From Nitrincola salilacus (GTDB lineage Bacteria > Pseudomonadota > Gammaproteobacteria > Pseudomonadales > Balneatricaceae), in assembly GCF_046271865.1 (NCBI RefSeq), contig NZ_CP176580.1, positions 4,650,001 through 4,714,000 on the forward strand: a stretch of DNA of 64,000 nucleotides. Reading direction: 5' to 3'. The position numbers and the translations under genes were made by a program. Positions 8,248 through 16,896 of this stretch are shown here, piece after piece; within the stretch, counting starts at the first letter, position 1, and each line of letters starts with the position of its first letter. Below the pieces are notes generated by a model. The model saw only the letters and a program-made list of their open reading frames with translations, was not told where the DNA came from and ran no database searches.

Positions 8248-8905
8248 CGGACACCAGCCTTCCACCGCTGAGGGTGATGGTACGATGCCCCATGCGATTG
8301 ATCAGCGACAGGTCATGGCTGGCAATCAACACGGTGGTGCCTACGCGGTTGAACTGTTCGAACAGGTGCATGACATCTTCCGACAGTGCCGGGTCGAGGT
8401 TACCGGTCGGCTCATCTGCCAGCAGCAGTTGCGGCTTGTGCACGATGGCGCGCGCAATACCGATGCGCTGCTGCTCACCGCTGGAAAGACTGATCGGGTT
8501 CTGCTGCTCTTTTTCCAGCAAACCGACCTTACTCAGCGCCGCACGCACACGTCTGGCCGCATCAACAGGATCATAACCGGAGATCTGCAGCGGCAGGGCA
8601 ACGTTATCGAAAACACTGCGATCAAACAGCAGTTGATGGTTTTGAAACACCACCCCGATCCTCCGGCGGTGCCAGGGGATCATGTTGCGCTGGAGCTGAG
8701 CCAGATCCTGATCGCCAACCATCACCTGGCCTCGCGAAGGTCGCTCCATCAGCATGATCAGCTTCAACAGCGTGCTCTTTCCCGCTCCGGAATGCCCGGT
8801 AAGAAAAGCCATCTCGCCTGACTGAAGCGAGAAGTCCACACCGACCAGCGCATCGTGGCCACCTTCGTAGCGTTTACTGACATTGGTAAAACTGATTGCT
8901 GCCAT
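8240..8905 (-). CDS. ftsE: Cell division ATP-binding protein FtsE
   Basis: A 221-residue ABC ATPase, cytoplasmic partner of FtsX. Walker A is GHSGAGKST, the signature is LSSGEQQRIGIARA, Walker B is LLLADEPTGNLD, and the switch His is in IASHDL. Length and motifs match the family (E. coli 222). It lies between ftsY and ftsX and overlaps ftsX, as in other gammaproteobacteria, so it belongs to a ftsY-ftsE-ftsX operon. Confidence 0.97.
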   Translation of the reverse strand: MAAISFTNVSKRYEGGHDALVGVDFSLQSGEMAFLTGHSGAGKSTLLKLIMLMERPSRGQVMVGDQDLAQLQRNMIPWHRRRIGVVFQNHQLLFDRSVFDNVALPLQISGYDPVDAARRVRAALSKVGLLEKEQQNPISLSSGEQQRIGIARAIVHKPQLLLADEPTGNLDPALSEDVMHLFEQFNRVGTTVLIASHDLSLINRMGHRTITLSGGRLVSGG

Positions 8906-8932
8906 GATCAGCCGAACTCCTTAAACCTGCAC

Positions 8933-10447
8933 TCAGTCAAACAGCGCGTCAACAAACTCATCGGCGTCAAACGGGCGCAGATCATCCAACTGCTCACCCA
9001 CCCCGATAAAGCGGATCGGCAGATCAAACTGCTTCGCAACCGCAAAGATGATACCGCCCTTCGCCGTCCCATCCAGCTTGGTCATGGTAATACCGGTCAC
9101 ACCCACAGCCTCCTTGAACTCTCGGGCCTGGCTGATGGCGTTCTGCCCGGTGCCGGCATCCAGCACCAGCATCACTTCATGCGGAGCGGTAGGATCCAGC
9201 TTCTGCATCACGCGCACCACCTTGGCCAGTTCCTGCATCAGGTTATCCTTGTTCTGCAAACGCCCTGCCGTGTCAGCGATCAGCACATCAATGCCTTTGG
9301 CTTTGGCAGATTGCAGCGCATCAAATATCACCGACGCGGAATCCGCACCGGTATGCTGCGCAATCACCGGGACCTTGTTGCGCTCACCCCAGACCTGCAA
9401 CTGCTCGACCGCAGCGGCACGGAAAGTATCACCCGCAGCCAGCATCACGGATTTTCCTTCAGTCTGAAAGCGCTTGGTCAGTTTGCCAATGGTGGTGGTT
9501 TTACCGACACCATTCACACCGACCATCAGAATTACCATCGGCTTGCTATCCACAGCCGGCAATCCCTGCTGTGCACCACCGAGTAACGCCTTGAGCTCCT
9601 GCTTCAGAGCGTCCCGCAGAGCCTGAGGATCTTTCAGCTGTTTACGCTCGACACGATCCGTAAGCTTGCCGATGATCTCGGTGGTGGCATCCACCCCGAC
9701 ATCAGACATCAGCAGCAATGTTTCGATCTCTTCCAGCAGATCATCATCTATCTCGGTGCTGCCGCTGAACAGGTCACTGAGCTGCGCGGTAAGGTTGGCT
9801 TTGGTTCGGCTCAAGCCACTCTTTATTCGCTCAAACAGGCGTTGTTTGCGTACCTCAGGTGCTTCTGCCACAACCTCTGGTGCAGTTGCCGGCTTTTCTG
9901 ATTCTTCTACCGACTCTGATGCAGGCTCTACAACCGGCACTTCCTTTGCCTCAACGGCTGGCGCTGCAACAGGTTCATCTGCGTCCTCTTCAGATTCAGC
10001 TAGCTCTTCAGATTCAGCTAGCTCTTCAGATTCAGCTACCTCTTCAGACTCAGCGATCACGGCCTCTTCCGGCTTGATCACTTCCACTTCGATCAGTGGT
10101 GACGAAGCCTTTTCCTCAACCTCCTCCACAGAGGCGGCCTCTACGACTATCTGCGGCGCGGGCTCTGGTGCAGGTGCAGGCTCTGGTGCAGGTTCTGATG
10201 CCTGTTCCGGCGTTGGTTCGGCTGTCGTCTCCGGTATAGGCTCAGATGCCGGCTCAGACTCAGCGGGTGGCGCCTGCTCCACATCAACTTTTGCTTGAGT
10301 TGCTGTCCCCGTATCGGTATCCGATGATCTCTTTCTGGCAGAAACATACACCAGTAAAATCACAATCAGGATGATAGCACCCAGAATATAGGGCAGAATA
10401 TCCGGGTTCAGGCCAGTGTTGAGCATCCAGGTTTTCAGCGCTTCCAT
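8933..10447 (-). CDS. ftsY: Signal recognition particle receptor FtsY
   Basis: A 504-residue SRP receptor GTPase that docks ribosome-SRP complexes at SecYEG. After an N-terminal hydrophobic segment (about residues 19-36) comes a long, acidic, Ala/Pro/Glu/Val-rich A domain (about 40-200) with short repeats. The NG domain follows with GVNGVGKTTTIGKL, DTFRAAA, DTAGR, TKLDG and GVGEQLDDL. The A domain is the variable part in this family, and its length explains the size. It is first in the ftsYEX operon and diverges from the M16-like gene. A membrane-spanning N-terminus is more pronounced than in E. coli FtsY. Confidence 0.96.
   Translation of the reverse strand: MEALKTWMLNTGLNPDILPYILGAIILIVILLVYVSARKRSSDTDTGTATQAKVDVEQAPPAESEPASEPIPETTAEPTPEQASEPAPEPAPAPEPAPQIVVEAASVEEVEEKASSPLIEVEVIKPEEAVIAESEEVAESEELAESEELAESEEDADEPVAAPAVEAKEVPVVEPASESVEESEKPATAPEVVAEAPEVRKQRLFERIKSGLSRTKANLTAQLSDLFSGSTEIDDDLLEEIETLLLMSDVGVDATTEIIGKLTDRVERKQLKDPQALRDALKQELKALLGGAQQGLPAVDSKPMVILMVGVNGVGKTTTIGKLTKRFQTEGKSVMLAAGDTFRAAAVEQLQVWGERNKVPVIAQHTGADSASVIFDALQSAKAKGIDVLIADTAGRLQNKDNLMQELAKVVRVMQKLDPTAPHEVMLVLDAGTGQNAISQAREFKEAVGVTGITMTKLDGTAKGGIIFAVAKQFDLPIRFIGVGEQLDDLRPFDADEFVDALFD
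9986..10057. repeat. 18-bp tandem repeat inside ftsY
   Basis: Four 18-base units start at 9986, 10004, 10022 and 10040; the first two are identical, the third differs by one base, the fourth is diverged. They encode a six-residue AESEEL-like repeat in the acidic A domain and keep the reading frame. Confidence 0.85.
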
Positions 10448-10569
10448 AAATCTGTCTTGTCCGCAAAGTTAAAGCCGGCACATCTGCGCCAGGCAAAATT
10501 TGGATTAGTCGATAAAGAGCTCCGTATGTTACCACAGTGCCTGAATTCATTAACCGGCCAGATGCAAAT

Positions 10570-11787
10570 ATGAACAACACCGAACATAAGCCACTTTTCA
10601 ACCGCCGTTACCTGTATTGGCTGATGTGGGCAGTCGCCATCGCCATCGTGCTGCTGCAGACCCTGACGCGCGAAGATGTATTGCTTCTGGAGACAGGCTA
10701 CTCCAGCGAACGCCAGGCCTACTGGCTGGAACAACCGAAACAGGAGCAAGTGCACACTCAACTGCTTATCATGACCGGACCGGCGCTCAGTGAGCAGGAT
10801 ATGCACAGGCAACGACTGATCAGCGAGGGGATCAATCAGCATCTGGCATCACCGGCACTGCAGGAGCAGGTTTCGGCATGGGGCTGGCAGATCAGCCTGA
10901 CGGATGCCGCTGACCATCTGCTGTTGGAGATCATCAGCCCGGGCATGCCTCAACCATCTCAGCTTGAGTCCCTTACCGGTCTGCTGCAACAGCCGGCGAC
11001 GATTGACAGCGACGCCCTGCGCCAGCGCATCCAGGCAGAGCGCTATATCCAGACCCAGAGCCCTCAGCCGAGGTTGTTGCAAGTAGCCATGAGCCAATTG
11101 GCGGCTATGTCGAATGCGAATACTGCGGAAACTGGGGATTATGCCACTGCGGTGCTGCAACTGCCGTGGCTCATCACCTTAAGCGGTCCATCACTGAATC
11201 TTGATGCATCAGCCGCGCCGCAAAGAGAAATGGATCCACAGTCGAGCGAACAGCCCTTAAGTCAGCAGCCAGAACCGCTACTGCTGCAGGGCTACCAGAG
11301 TGAACATCACCAATTGCATGCCTGGCCACTGAAAAGGCCCGATACACCCGAAGCCCTGGCACGCCAGCGTCTGAGTGCCGATCTGCTGACACAGTTGCTG
11401 CTGCAACCCCTGCCGGGGCAGCCGGAGTATCGCCTGGTCTGGAGTCCGATGAGCCCGATGGGATATGTCGCCATACTGCTGTCGCATCCGTCGCCTGAGC
11501 ACTTGCCGACAGAGCAGATGCTGCTGGATCATCTGCAACAACACCTGACTGATGAGCTGCTGCAACAGTCCAGCCGTGCTCTGATGCAACAGACCCGGCA
11601 GATTCTGGATGACCCGGACGGACAACGTCGCTGGCTGAATCTACTGGCCCGTTATCAATTGCCTGCGGATAGCCATCAGGCGTTCCTGAACACTCTGGAG
11701 ACGGTCACACTGGCGCAAATGCACGAGGTCATCAGTAACCTGCTGCCGCCAGCGACCACCATCCGTATCATGCTGCAACCCTATTGA
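10570..11787 (+). CDS. Degenerate M16-peptidase-like protein
   Basis: A 405-residue protein with one N-terminal membrane segment (YLYWLMWAVAIAIVLLQ), then a soluble periplasmic part. No HxxEH zinc motif is present, so it cannot be an active M16 protease. The C-terminal 130 residues (DDPDGQRRWLNLLARYQLP, LETVTLAQMHEVISNLLPP) resemble the end of M16 proteins, and in Pseudomonas the genes between ftsY and rsmD are M16 peptidases. The assignment therefore rests on synteny plus a weak C-terminal likeness. A GTG at 10537 could extend it; neither start has a strong Shine-Dalgarno. It ends 12 bp before rsmD. Confidence 0.6.
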   Translation: MNNTEHKPLFNRRYLYWLMWAVAIAIVLLQTLTREDVLLLETGYSSERQAYWLEQPKQEQVHTQLLIMTGPALSEQDMHRQRLISEGINQHLASPALQEQVSAWGWQISLTDAADHLLLEIISPGMPQPSQLESLTGLLQQPATIDSDALRQRIQAERYIQTQSPQPRLLQVAMSQLAAMSNANTAETGDYATAVLQLPWLITLSGPSLNLDASAAPQREMDPQSSEQPLSQQPEPLLLQGYQSEHHQLHAWPLKRPDTPEALARQRLSADLLTQLLLQPLPGQPEYRLVWSPMSPMGYVAILLSHPSPEHLPTEQMLLDHLQQHLTDELLQQSSRALMQQTRQILDDPDGQRRWLNLLARYQLPADSHQAFLNTLETVTLAQMHEVISNLLPPATTIRIMLQPY

Positions 11788-11799
11788 GAGTTATCTATC

Positions 11800-12441
11800 A
11801 TGAGCCGTCGCAACAGTGCCGCCCGCCCGAGACCGAAGCTACCCGTAGAGGAGTCCGTGTTGCGGATCATTGGGGGTGAATGGCGTAGTCGCAAGATCCC
11901 TTTCCCGGCGATAGAAGGGCTGCGCCCCACGCCCGACCGCGTCAGAGAAACACTTTTTAACTGGCTGCAGGCCTATACAGCCGGCTCAAACTGTCTTGAT
12001 CTTTTCTGTGGCAGCGGTGCCCTGGGGCTGGAAGCACTATCCAGAGGGGCGCAGCATGTCACGTTTGTGGATCAGGCACCCGAGGTGGTGAACCAACTGA
12101 AGAGCAATCTGCAACTGCTCAAAGCTCAGAATGCTGAAGTGATAGCAGCCTCAGCCATGAGTTGGCTTGAACAGCGAGTGACTGACGAAGAGGCACGCTA
12201 TGATCTGGTATTTCTCGACCCGCCCTTTCGCAAGCAGTTGATCGAGAAGGTAGCGATATTGCTGGAATCACGTAATCTGCTGCGTGATGGCTCACTCATC
12301 TACCTTGAGACCGAGGCAGAGTGGGTGCCTCAGGGTATCTTGCAGCATTGGGAACTGTTACGGGAAAAGACCGCCGGGCAGGTGGTCTCACGCCTGTATC
12401 GTTATAACCCACCTCAACTGCCCGAAACACCATCACCGTGA
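11800..12441 (+). CDS. rsmD: 16S rRNA (guanine(966)-N(2))-methyltransferase
   Basis: A 213-residue SAM-dependent enzyme that methylates G966 of 16S rRNA. It shows RIIGGEWRSRKIPFP at the N-terminus, the RPTPDRVRETLFNWL block, the SAM loop DLFCGSGALGLEALSRGA and the catalytic FLDPPF. Length fits the family. It follows the M16-like gene by 12 bp, so both are likely co-transcribed divergently from ftsY, as in Pseudomonas. Confidence 0.96.
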   Translation: MSRRNSAARPRPKLPVEESVLRIIGGEWRSRKIPFPAIEGLRPTPDRVRETLFNWLQAYTAGSNCLDLFCGSGALGLEALSRGAQHVTFVDQAPEVVNQLKSNLQLLKAQNAEVIAASAMSWLEQRVTDEEARYDLVFLDPPFRKQLIEKVAILLESRNLLRDGSLIYLETEAEWVPQGILQHWELLREKTAGQVVSRLYRYNPPQLPETPSP

Positions 12442-12449
12442 ATAGCTGA

Positions 12450-13076
12450 TTACTTCGCAGCCTGAGCCCGCAACCCCAGCATCATCATATCCACCAGAGC
12501 GGGCCCTGTTTTCGCCAGATTGAATCGGTCCGGTGCCAGCAACGCCTGGTCCAGTAATCCAAAGATGGCGATATACAGGTTATCCGCAAGATGATCGATA
12601 TTCGCCTTCTTCTTCAGCTCTTTCTTCTTCTGCGCCACTTTCAGAAAAGAGCGGATATAACCACGCCACTCTTCAGCATCAGCGCTGAGCTGCTCCTCCA
12701 GTAGCAATAACTCAGGCCGATTTGCCGTCTGCAAGCGGAACAGCCGATAGCCCTGCTGCTGTAGCGGTTCGGATGCCATCACACTGACAATCCCCTTGAG
12801 ATAGAGTGTCAGTGCGTCCAGCGCATTCTGCCTGGCGGCCTGCTGCTGCTCGATATATTGAGCCTCGAATGGCGACTCCACCTGGAAATAGAGCTGCCTC
12901 AGCAGCTCATCACGGTTTTTAAAATGCCAATAGAGCGCACCATGCGTGACTCCCGCCTCAGCAGCAATCTCTTTCAACGAGGTATTGGCCAACCCTTTTT
13001 CAGAAAAAATACGCATCGACACTTCCAGCAGCTGCTGACGTGTCTGCTCTGCTTCAGCTTTGGTTTTCCTGACCAC
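12450..13076 (-). CDS. TetR/AcrR-family transcriptional repressor
   Basis: A 208-residue TetR regulator. The N-terminal helix-turn-helix (about residues 10-56) includes GLANTSLKEIAAEAGVTHGALYWHFKNRDELL, typical of AcrR/TtgR-type efflux repressors; the C-terminal half is the ligand-binding and dimer region. I place the start at a GTG giving MVRKTKAEAEQTRQQLL, the usual TtgR/AcrR beginning; AGGAGG sits 4 bases upstream. No efflux pump gene is adjacent, so the target is unknown. It converges on rsmD with 8 bp between stops. Confidence 0.85.
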   Translation of the reverse strand: MVRKTKAEAEQTRQQLLEVSMRIFSEKGLANTSLKEIAAEAGVTHGALYWHFKNRDELLRQLYFQVESPFEAQYIEQQQAARQNALDALTLYLKGIVSVMASEPLQQQGYRLFRLQTANRPELLLLEEQLSADAEEWRGYIRSFLKVAQKKKELKKKANIDHLADNLYIAIFGLLDQALLAPDRFNLAKTGPALVDMMMLGLRAQAAK

Positions 13077-13393
13077 AACACCTCCTGATCCCCGGCCTGC
13101 AATCAACGGTTTATCAAAGTACCTGCGGGATACTCGGTAAGTTTTTATATTAACTGGATTTAATCTACCACATGAATAGCTGCACTCAACCATCGGTGTC
13201 ACACTTTCACAAAAGTGTCATAAACAACAGGAGTCTGGGAGTGATAGATTTATTTTCATATAACAGAATGAACTATAAAATTATTTGTTTTATGCCATTT
13301 GGTTAATGTATCATCCATTTTTGTATTTGTATGCCCAACGTAATTCGGCTAACATCCGCGGAAAATATCTAGCTGATGCGCTGCGGGGACAAA
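13077..13393. other. tetR-coaD divergent intergenic region with an inverted repeat
   Basis: An AT-rich 317-bp region between divergent genes. It holds a perfect 7-bp inverted repeat, ACACTTT-CACA-AAAGTGT, at 13201-13218, a possible repressor operator. No coding sequence is convincing here; the longer reading frame upstream of the regulator has no conserved residues. Confidence 0.5.
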
Positions 13394-13879
13394 ATGAATA
13401 CAGCTGTCTATCCTGGCACTTTTGATCCAATTACCAACGGCCATGCCGATCTGGTCGAGCGTGCAGCCAAGCTGTTTGACAAGGTTGTTCTGGCAGTGGC
13501 TGCCAGCACCAAGAAGAATCCACTCCTGCCGCTGGACCTGCGGGTCAAGCTGGCGGAAGATACCTTCATACATCTGCCAAATGTTGAAGTTGTTGGATTT
13601 GACTGTCTGCTGGCTGATCTGGTTCATCAGGTAGACGCGAACATCATCCTGCGAGGATTGCGGGCGGTGTCGGACTTTGAGTATGAGTTTCAGCTGGCCA
13701 ATATGAATCGTAAGCTGACACCCCATGTTGAAAGCATGTTTTTAACACCCGCAGAACATCTCTCTTTCATCTCATCGACCCTGATAAGAGAGATCGCCCT
13801 GCTGGGTGGAAATGTTGACCAGTTCGTGCCGCCAGCGGTATCAGCCGCACTGAAACAGCACCTGAGTCAGGCAAAATAA
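13394..13879 (+). CDS. coaD: Pantetheine-phosphate adenylyltransferase
   Basis: A 161-residue nucleotidyltransferase catalysing the fourth step of coenzyme A synthesis (4'-phosphopantetheine to dephospho-CoA). The T/HxGH motif is present as TNGH in YPGTFDPITNGHADL, and the ISSTLIREIA motif is near residue 130. The start MNTAVYPGTFDP matches the family; an in-frame ATG six codons upstream is less likely. The ferredoxin gene follows by 27 bp, a common gammaproteobacterial pairing. coaBC of the same pathway is also in this window. Confidence 0.97.
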   Translation: MNTAVYPGTFDPITNGHADLVERAAKLFDKVVLAVAASTKKNPLLPLDLRVKLAEDTFIHLPNVEVVGFDCLLADLVHQVDANIILRGLRAVSDFEYEFQLANMNRKLTPHVESMFLTPAEHLSFISSTLIREIALLGGNVDQFVPPAVSAALKQHLSQAK

Positions 13880-13906
13880 GTCATTTGAGTCAATGAGGTA
13901 GCCGTC

Positions 13907-14158
13907 ATGGCATTGTTAATCACCGATGAATGCATCAACTGTGATGTTTGCGAGCCGGAGTGCCCTAATGAGGCGATTTCTCCCGGTGAAGAGATCTATG
14001 TGATCGACCCGAATAAATGTACCGAATGCGTCGGCCACTATGACACACCGCAGTGCGTCGAAGTTTGCCCTGTCGACTGTATCCCGAAAGACCCTGAGCA
14101 TGTCGAAACCACGGATATGCTGATGGACAAGTACAAGGTTCTGACAGGCCAGGCCTGA
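13907..14158 (+). CDS. YfhL-family 2[4Fe-4S] ferredoxin
   Basis: An 83-residue ferredoxin. Two clusters are ligated by CINCDVCEPEC near the N-terminus and CTECVGHYDTPQCVEVCPVDC in the middle; the extra spacing in the second CxxC-x8-C loop and the roughly 25-residue C-terminal tail are typical of the YfhL/Alvin-type ferredoxins. It carries electrons at low potential; the partner is not evident. Downstream of coaD as in Pseudomonas. Confidence 0.95.
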   Translation: MALLITDECINCDVCEPECPNEAISPGEEIYVIDPNKCTECVGHYDTPQCVEVCPVDCIPKDPEHVETTDMLMDKYKVLTGQA

Positions 14159-14198
14159 TCAACGGAATAAACCTTATTCAGGACGGGTCAGTCCCATC

Positions 14199-14228
14199 AA
14201 AAAAGGCGATCAGTGATCGCCTTTTTTG
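14199..14228. terminator. Bidirectional terminator between ferredoxin and DUF501 genes
   Basis: AAAAAAGGCGATCA and TGATCGCCTTTTTT flank a minimal loop, giving T-runs on both strands between the convergent ferredoxin and DUF501 genes. Confidence 0.9.
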
Positions 14229-14249
14229 CTTTCTGCTGCGAGATCTCTC

Positions 14250-14759
14250 TCAGAGCCGGATCTGCAGTTCATTCAACCCGAACTCCTTGTCCAGCCGCTG
14301 CCCGATCAGATTATCCGCCACCAGATGATGGGCATACTGCATGTGCAAACAACGCACTCGGTCCCACTGCGCAATTCCACCGATCGCCAACTGATTAAAA
14401 AGATCCGTGAAGCCCTGCTCCTCTATGGAAGCCCTGTCTTCAGGATCCATCAGCTGCCAACGCAGATCAACATAAGCCTGCTGTTGCTGTCGATAGATTT
14501 CACGCAGTTCTGCATCCGTCTGCAACTCCTGCTCCATCTGCTTGATCCAGCCGGTGCTCTCGATGCGCGCCAGCTCACGATCCAGATCCTTTGAGCTGAG
14601 CCAGAAGAGCGTCGGAAAAGGTTTACCACCCACCAGTGAACGCATCTGCAGCACCACCGGCACACCGGCTTCAGTCGCCCAGGCGACACTGACAATGCCC
14701 CGCGGAGCTCTGCCTAACTGCTGTTTAATCATCTCAAGTTGCTGTTCAGTGGGTTGCAT
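14250..14759 (-). CDS. DUF501-family protein
   Basis: A 169-residue soluble protein. The N-terminal GRAPRGIVSVAWATEAGVPVVLQ and the GKPFPTLFWLSSKDLDRELARIESTGWI block are characteristic of DUF501. The C-terminal half (IGGIAQWDRVRCLHMQYAHHLV) is also typical, with a conserved Cys and His pair. Function is unknown. It lies 58 bp downstream of recG on the same strand, so it may be read from the oxyR-recG transcript. Confidence 0.85.
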   Translation of the reverse strand: MQPTEQQLEMIKQQLGRAPRGIVSVAWATEAGVPVVLQMRSLVGGKPFPTLFWLSSKDLDRELARIESTGWIKQMEQELQTDAELREIYRQQQQAYVDLRWQLMDPEDRASIEEQGFTDLFNQLAIGGIAQWDRVRCLHMQYAHHLVADNLIGQRLDKEFGLNELQIRL

Positions 14760-14817
14760 CTTTCTCGTAGCCTGTCATGGATTCTTCGCCTCCCGAATCA
14801 GAGGCGTAAGGGGCTGA

Positions 14818-16896
14818 TTATACCTGAGCATAGGCCTCGCTACGACCCAACCAGCGCCTGATCAGCGCCTCCCCAAGCGCAGGGGTACCATTCAGTTGTG
14901 GCGCCGTCTCGCGGACACGCAAAAGGAGATCACTGTCGCGTTGCAGGTCGGCAATTCTGAACTGCATCATGCCGGTCTGACGCGTACCAAGAACCTCACC
15001 CGGCCCTCGCAACTCAAGGTCTTTCTCGGCAATACGAAAACCATCATTGGTTTCACGCATCACCCCCAGTCGCTCGCGCCCCTGACGCGACAGCGGCGCC
15101 TGATACATCAGCACACAAAAACTCTCCACCGAGCCACGTCCGACTCGCCCGCGCAGCTGATGCAGCTGTGCCAGTCCAAGTCGCTCCGGATTTTCAATGA
15201 TCATCAGGCTGGCATTGGGTACATCCACACCCACTTCAATCACTGTTGTAGCCACCAGCAGCTGCAGTTCAGCCGACTTGAAGCGGGCCATCACATCAGC
15301 CTTCTCGGTGGATTTCATCCGCCCGTGTACCAGTCCGATTCGCAACTCCGGTAACTGCTCCTGGAGCATCTCAGCCGTCACTTCTGCCGCCTGACACTGC
15401 AACACTTCCGACTCCTCAATCAGCGTACAGACCCAGTAAGCCTGCCTGCCCTCATTGCAAGCCTGACGCACCCTGTCGATAACCTGATCGCGCCGGCTGT
15501 CGGCGATCACCACGGTATTTACCGGTGTACGGCCGGGAGGTAGTTCATCGATGATGGAGCAATCGAGATCGGCGTAGGCGCTCATCGTCAGCGTGCGTGG
15601 AATCGGTGTCGCGGTCATGATCAGTTGATGCGGTGCCATACCACCCTGGCAGCCCTTCTCCCGCAGGCTCAGACGTTGATGCACACCGAAACGGTGTTGC
15701 TCATCAATCACCACCAGCGCCAGGCGCTTAAATACCACATCCTCCTGAAACAGAGCATGAGTGCCGACGATCACCTGAGATTCACCGTTCGCCATCGCCT
15801 CAAGCTGGGCCTGACGCTGCTTACCCTTCACCTTGCCAGCCAGCCAGCCCACACGCAGACCCAGTGGCTGAAACCATTGGGTAAAATTCAGCAGATGCTG
15901 CTCGGCCAGTATTTCAGTAGGCGCCATGATGGCAGCCTGATAACCGCTCTCGACCGCCTGCAACGCCGCCAGAGCGGCCACCAGTGTTTTGCCCGACCCG
16001 ACATCCCCCTGAATCAAACGCAGCATAGGCACGCCTTTGAGCAGATCCTCAGCGATTTCACTCACTACACGCCGCTGCGCTCCAGTCGGAGAAAAGGGTA
16101 GTTGTTGTAGAAAGGGTTCGCTGAACACACCTGTTGCCTTGAGAACAGGAGCAGGCTGATTGCGAATCTGCTGTCGGATTTTCAACAGCGACAGATGATG
16201 CGCCAGCAGTTCCTCATAAGCGAGACGGCGCTGGGCCGGATGCATCCCCTCCAGCAGCAGGTGCTGATTAGCATCCACCGGTGGCTGATGCAGATAACGA
16301 ATCGCCTCAGCCAGCAACGGCAGCTTCCACTGCTTGCGCAGATGTTCAGGCAACAGGTCTTCAAGCAGGTCCTGACCCAGCAACGTCAGCACCTGGCGTA
16401 TCAAGCTGCGAATACGCGCCTGCTGCAGTCCTTCCGTCAGTGGATAAACCGGAGTCAGGGTCTCTTCTACCGGCACCGGTATATCACTGCTGACGGCACG
16501 GTATTCTGGGTGAACAATTTCCAACCCACCCGCGCCAGGCCTGACTTCGCCAAAGCAGCGGATTGTTTTACCCGGTGCCAGCGCCAGCTTCTGTGCAGCC
16601 GAGAAATGAAAAAAACGCAAGCTCAGTGTACCGGTGCCATCCTGTATTCGACACAGCAGACTTCTGCGCCGCCCCATCACCACATCGCTGACACGGATCT
16701 CTCCCTGTACCACCACTTCATCACCCGGGCGCAAGGCGCCAAGCGGGCTGATACGGGTACGATCCTGATAGCGCAACGGCAGATGCAGCAGCAGATCCTG
16801 CAGCGTGTGTATGCCCAGACGCGAGAGCTTGAGCGCCAGCGCGGCGCCCACGCCCTTGAGCTGGGTGACTTCGGATGCCGGGTGTAACAGTGGCAT
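14818..16896 (-). CDS. recG: ATP-dependent DNA helicase RecG
   Basis: A 692-residue helicase that regresses stalled replication forks and branch-migrates Holliday junctions. The N-terminal wedge (OB fold, about residues 60-150) contains the RYQDRT block. Helicase motifs follow: GDVGSGKT (Walker A), MAPTEILAEQH, VIDEQHRFG (DEQH box), TATPIPRTL, TTVIEVGVDVPNA and QLRGRVGRG. Length matches E. coli RecG (693). Its ATG shares one base with the oxyR TGA, so translation is coupled. An oxyR-recG operon is established in P. aeruginosa. Confidence 0.97.
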   Translation of the reverse strand: MPLLHPASEVTQLKGVGAALALKLSRLGIHTLQDLLLHLPLRYQDRTRISPLGALRPGDEVVVQGEIRVSDVVMGRRRSLLCRIQDGTGTLSLRFFHFSAAQKLALAPGKTIRCFGEVRPGAGGLEIVHPEYRAVSSDIPVPVEETLTPVYPLTEGLQQARIRSLIRQVLTLLGQDLLEDLLPEHLRKQWKLPLLAEAIRYLHQPPVDANQHLLLEGMHPAQRRLAYEELLAHHLSLLKIRQQIRNQPAPVLKATGVFSEPFLQQLPFSPTGAQRRVVSEIAEDLLKGVPMLRLIQGDVGSGKTLVAALAALQAVESGYQAAIMAPTEILAEQHLLNFTQWFQPLGLRVGWLAGKVKGKQRQAQLEAMANGESQVIVGTHALFQEDVVFKRLALVVIDEQHRFGVHQRLSLREKGCQGGMAPHQLIMTATPIPRTLTMSAYADLDCSIIDELPPGRTPVNTVVIADSRRDQVIDRVRQACNEGRQAYWVCTLIEESEVLQCQAAEVTAEMLQEQLPELRIGLVHGRMKSTEKADVMARFKSAELQLLVATTVIEVGVDVPNASLMIIENPERLGLAQLHQLRGRVGRGSVESFCVLMYQAPLSRQGRERLGVMRETNDGFRIAEKDLELRGPGEVLGTRQTGMMQFRIADLQRDSDLLLRVRETAPQLNGTPALGEALIRRWLGRSEAYAQV

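Noticed and set aside
9666..10298. A 210-codon Ser-rich frame on the plus strand
   Set aside because: It is antisense to the repetitive acidic domain of ftsY; its composition is the reverse image of Glu/Ala-rich codons.
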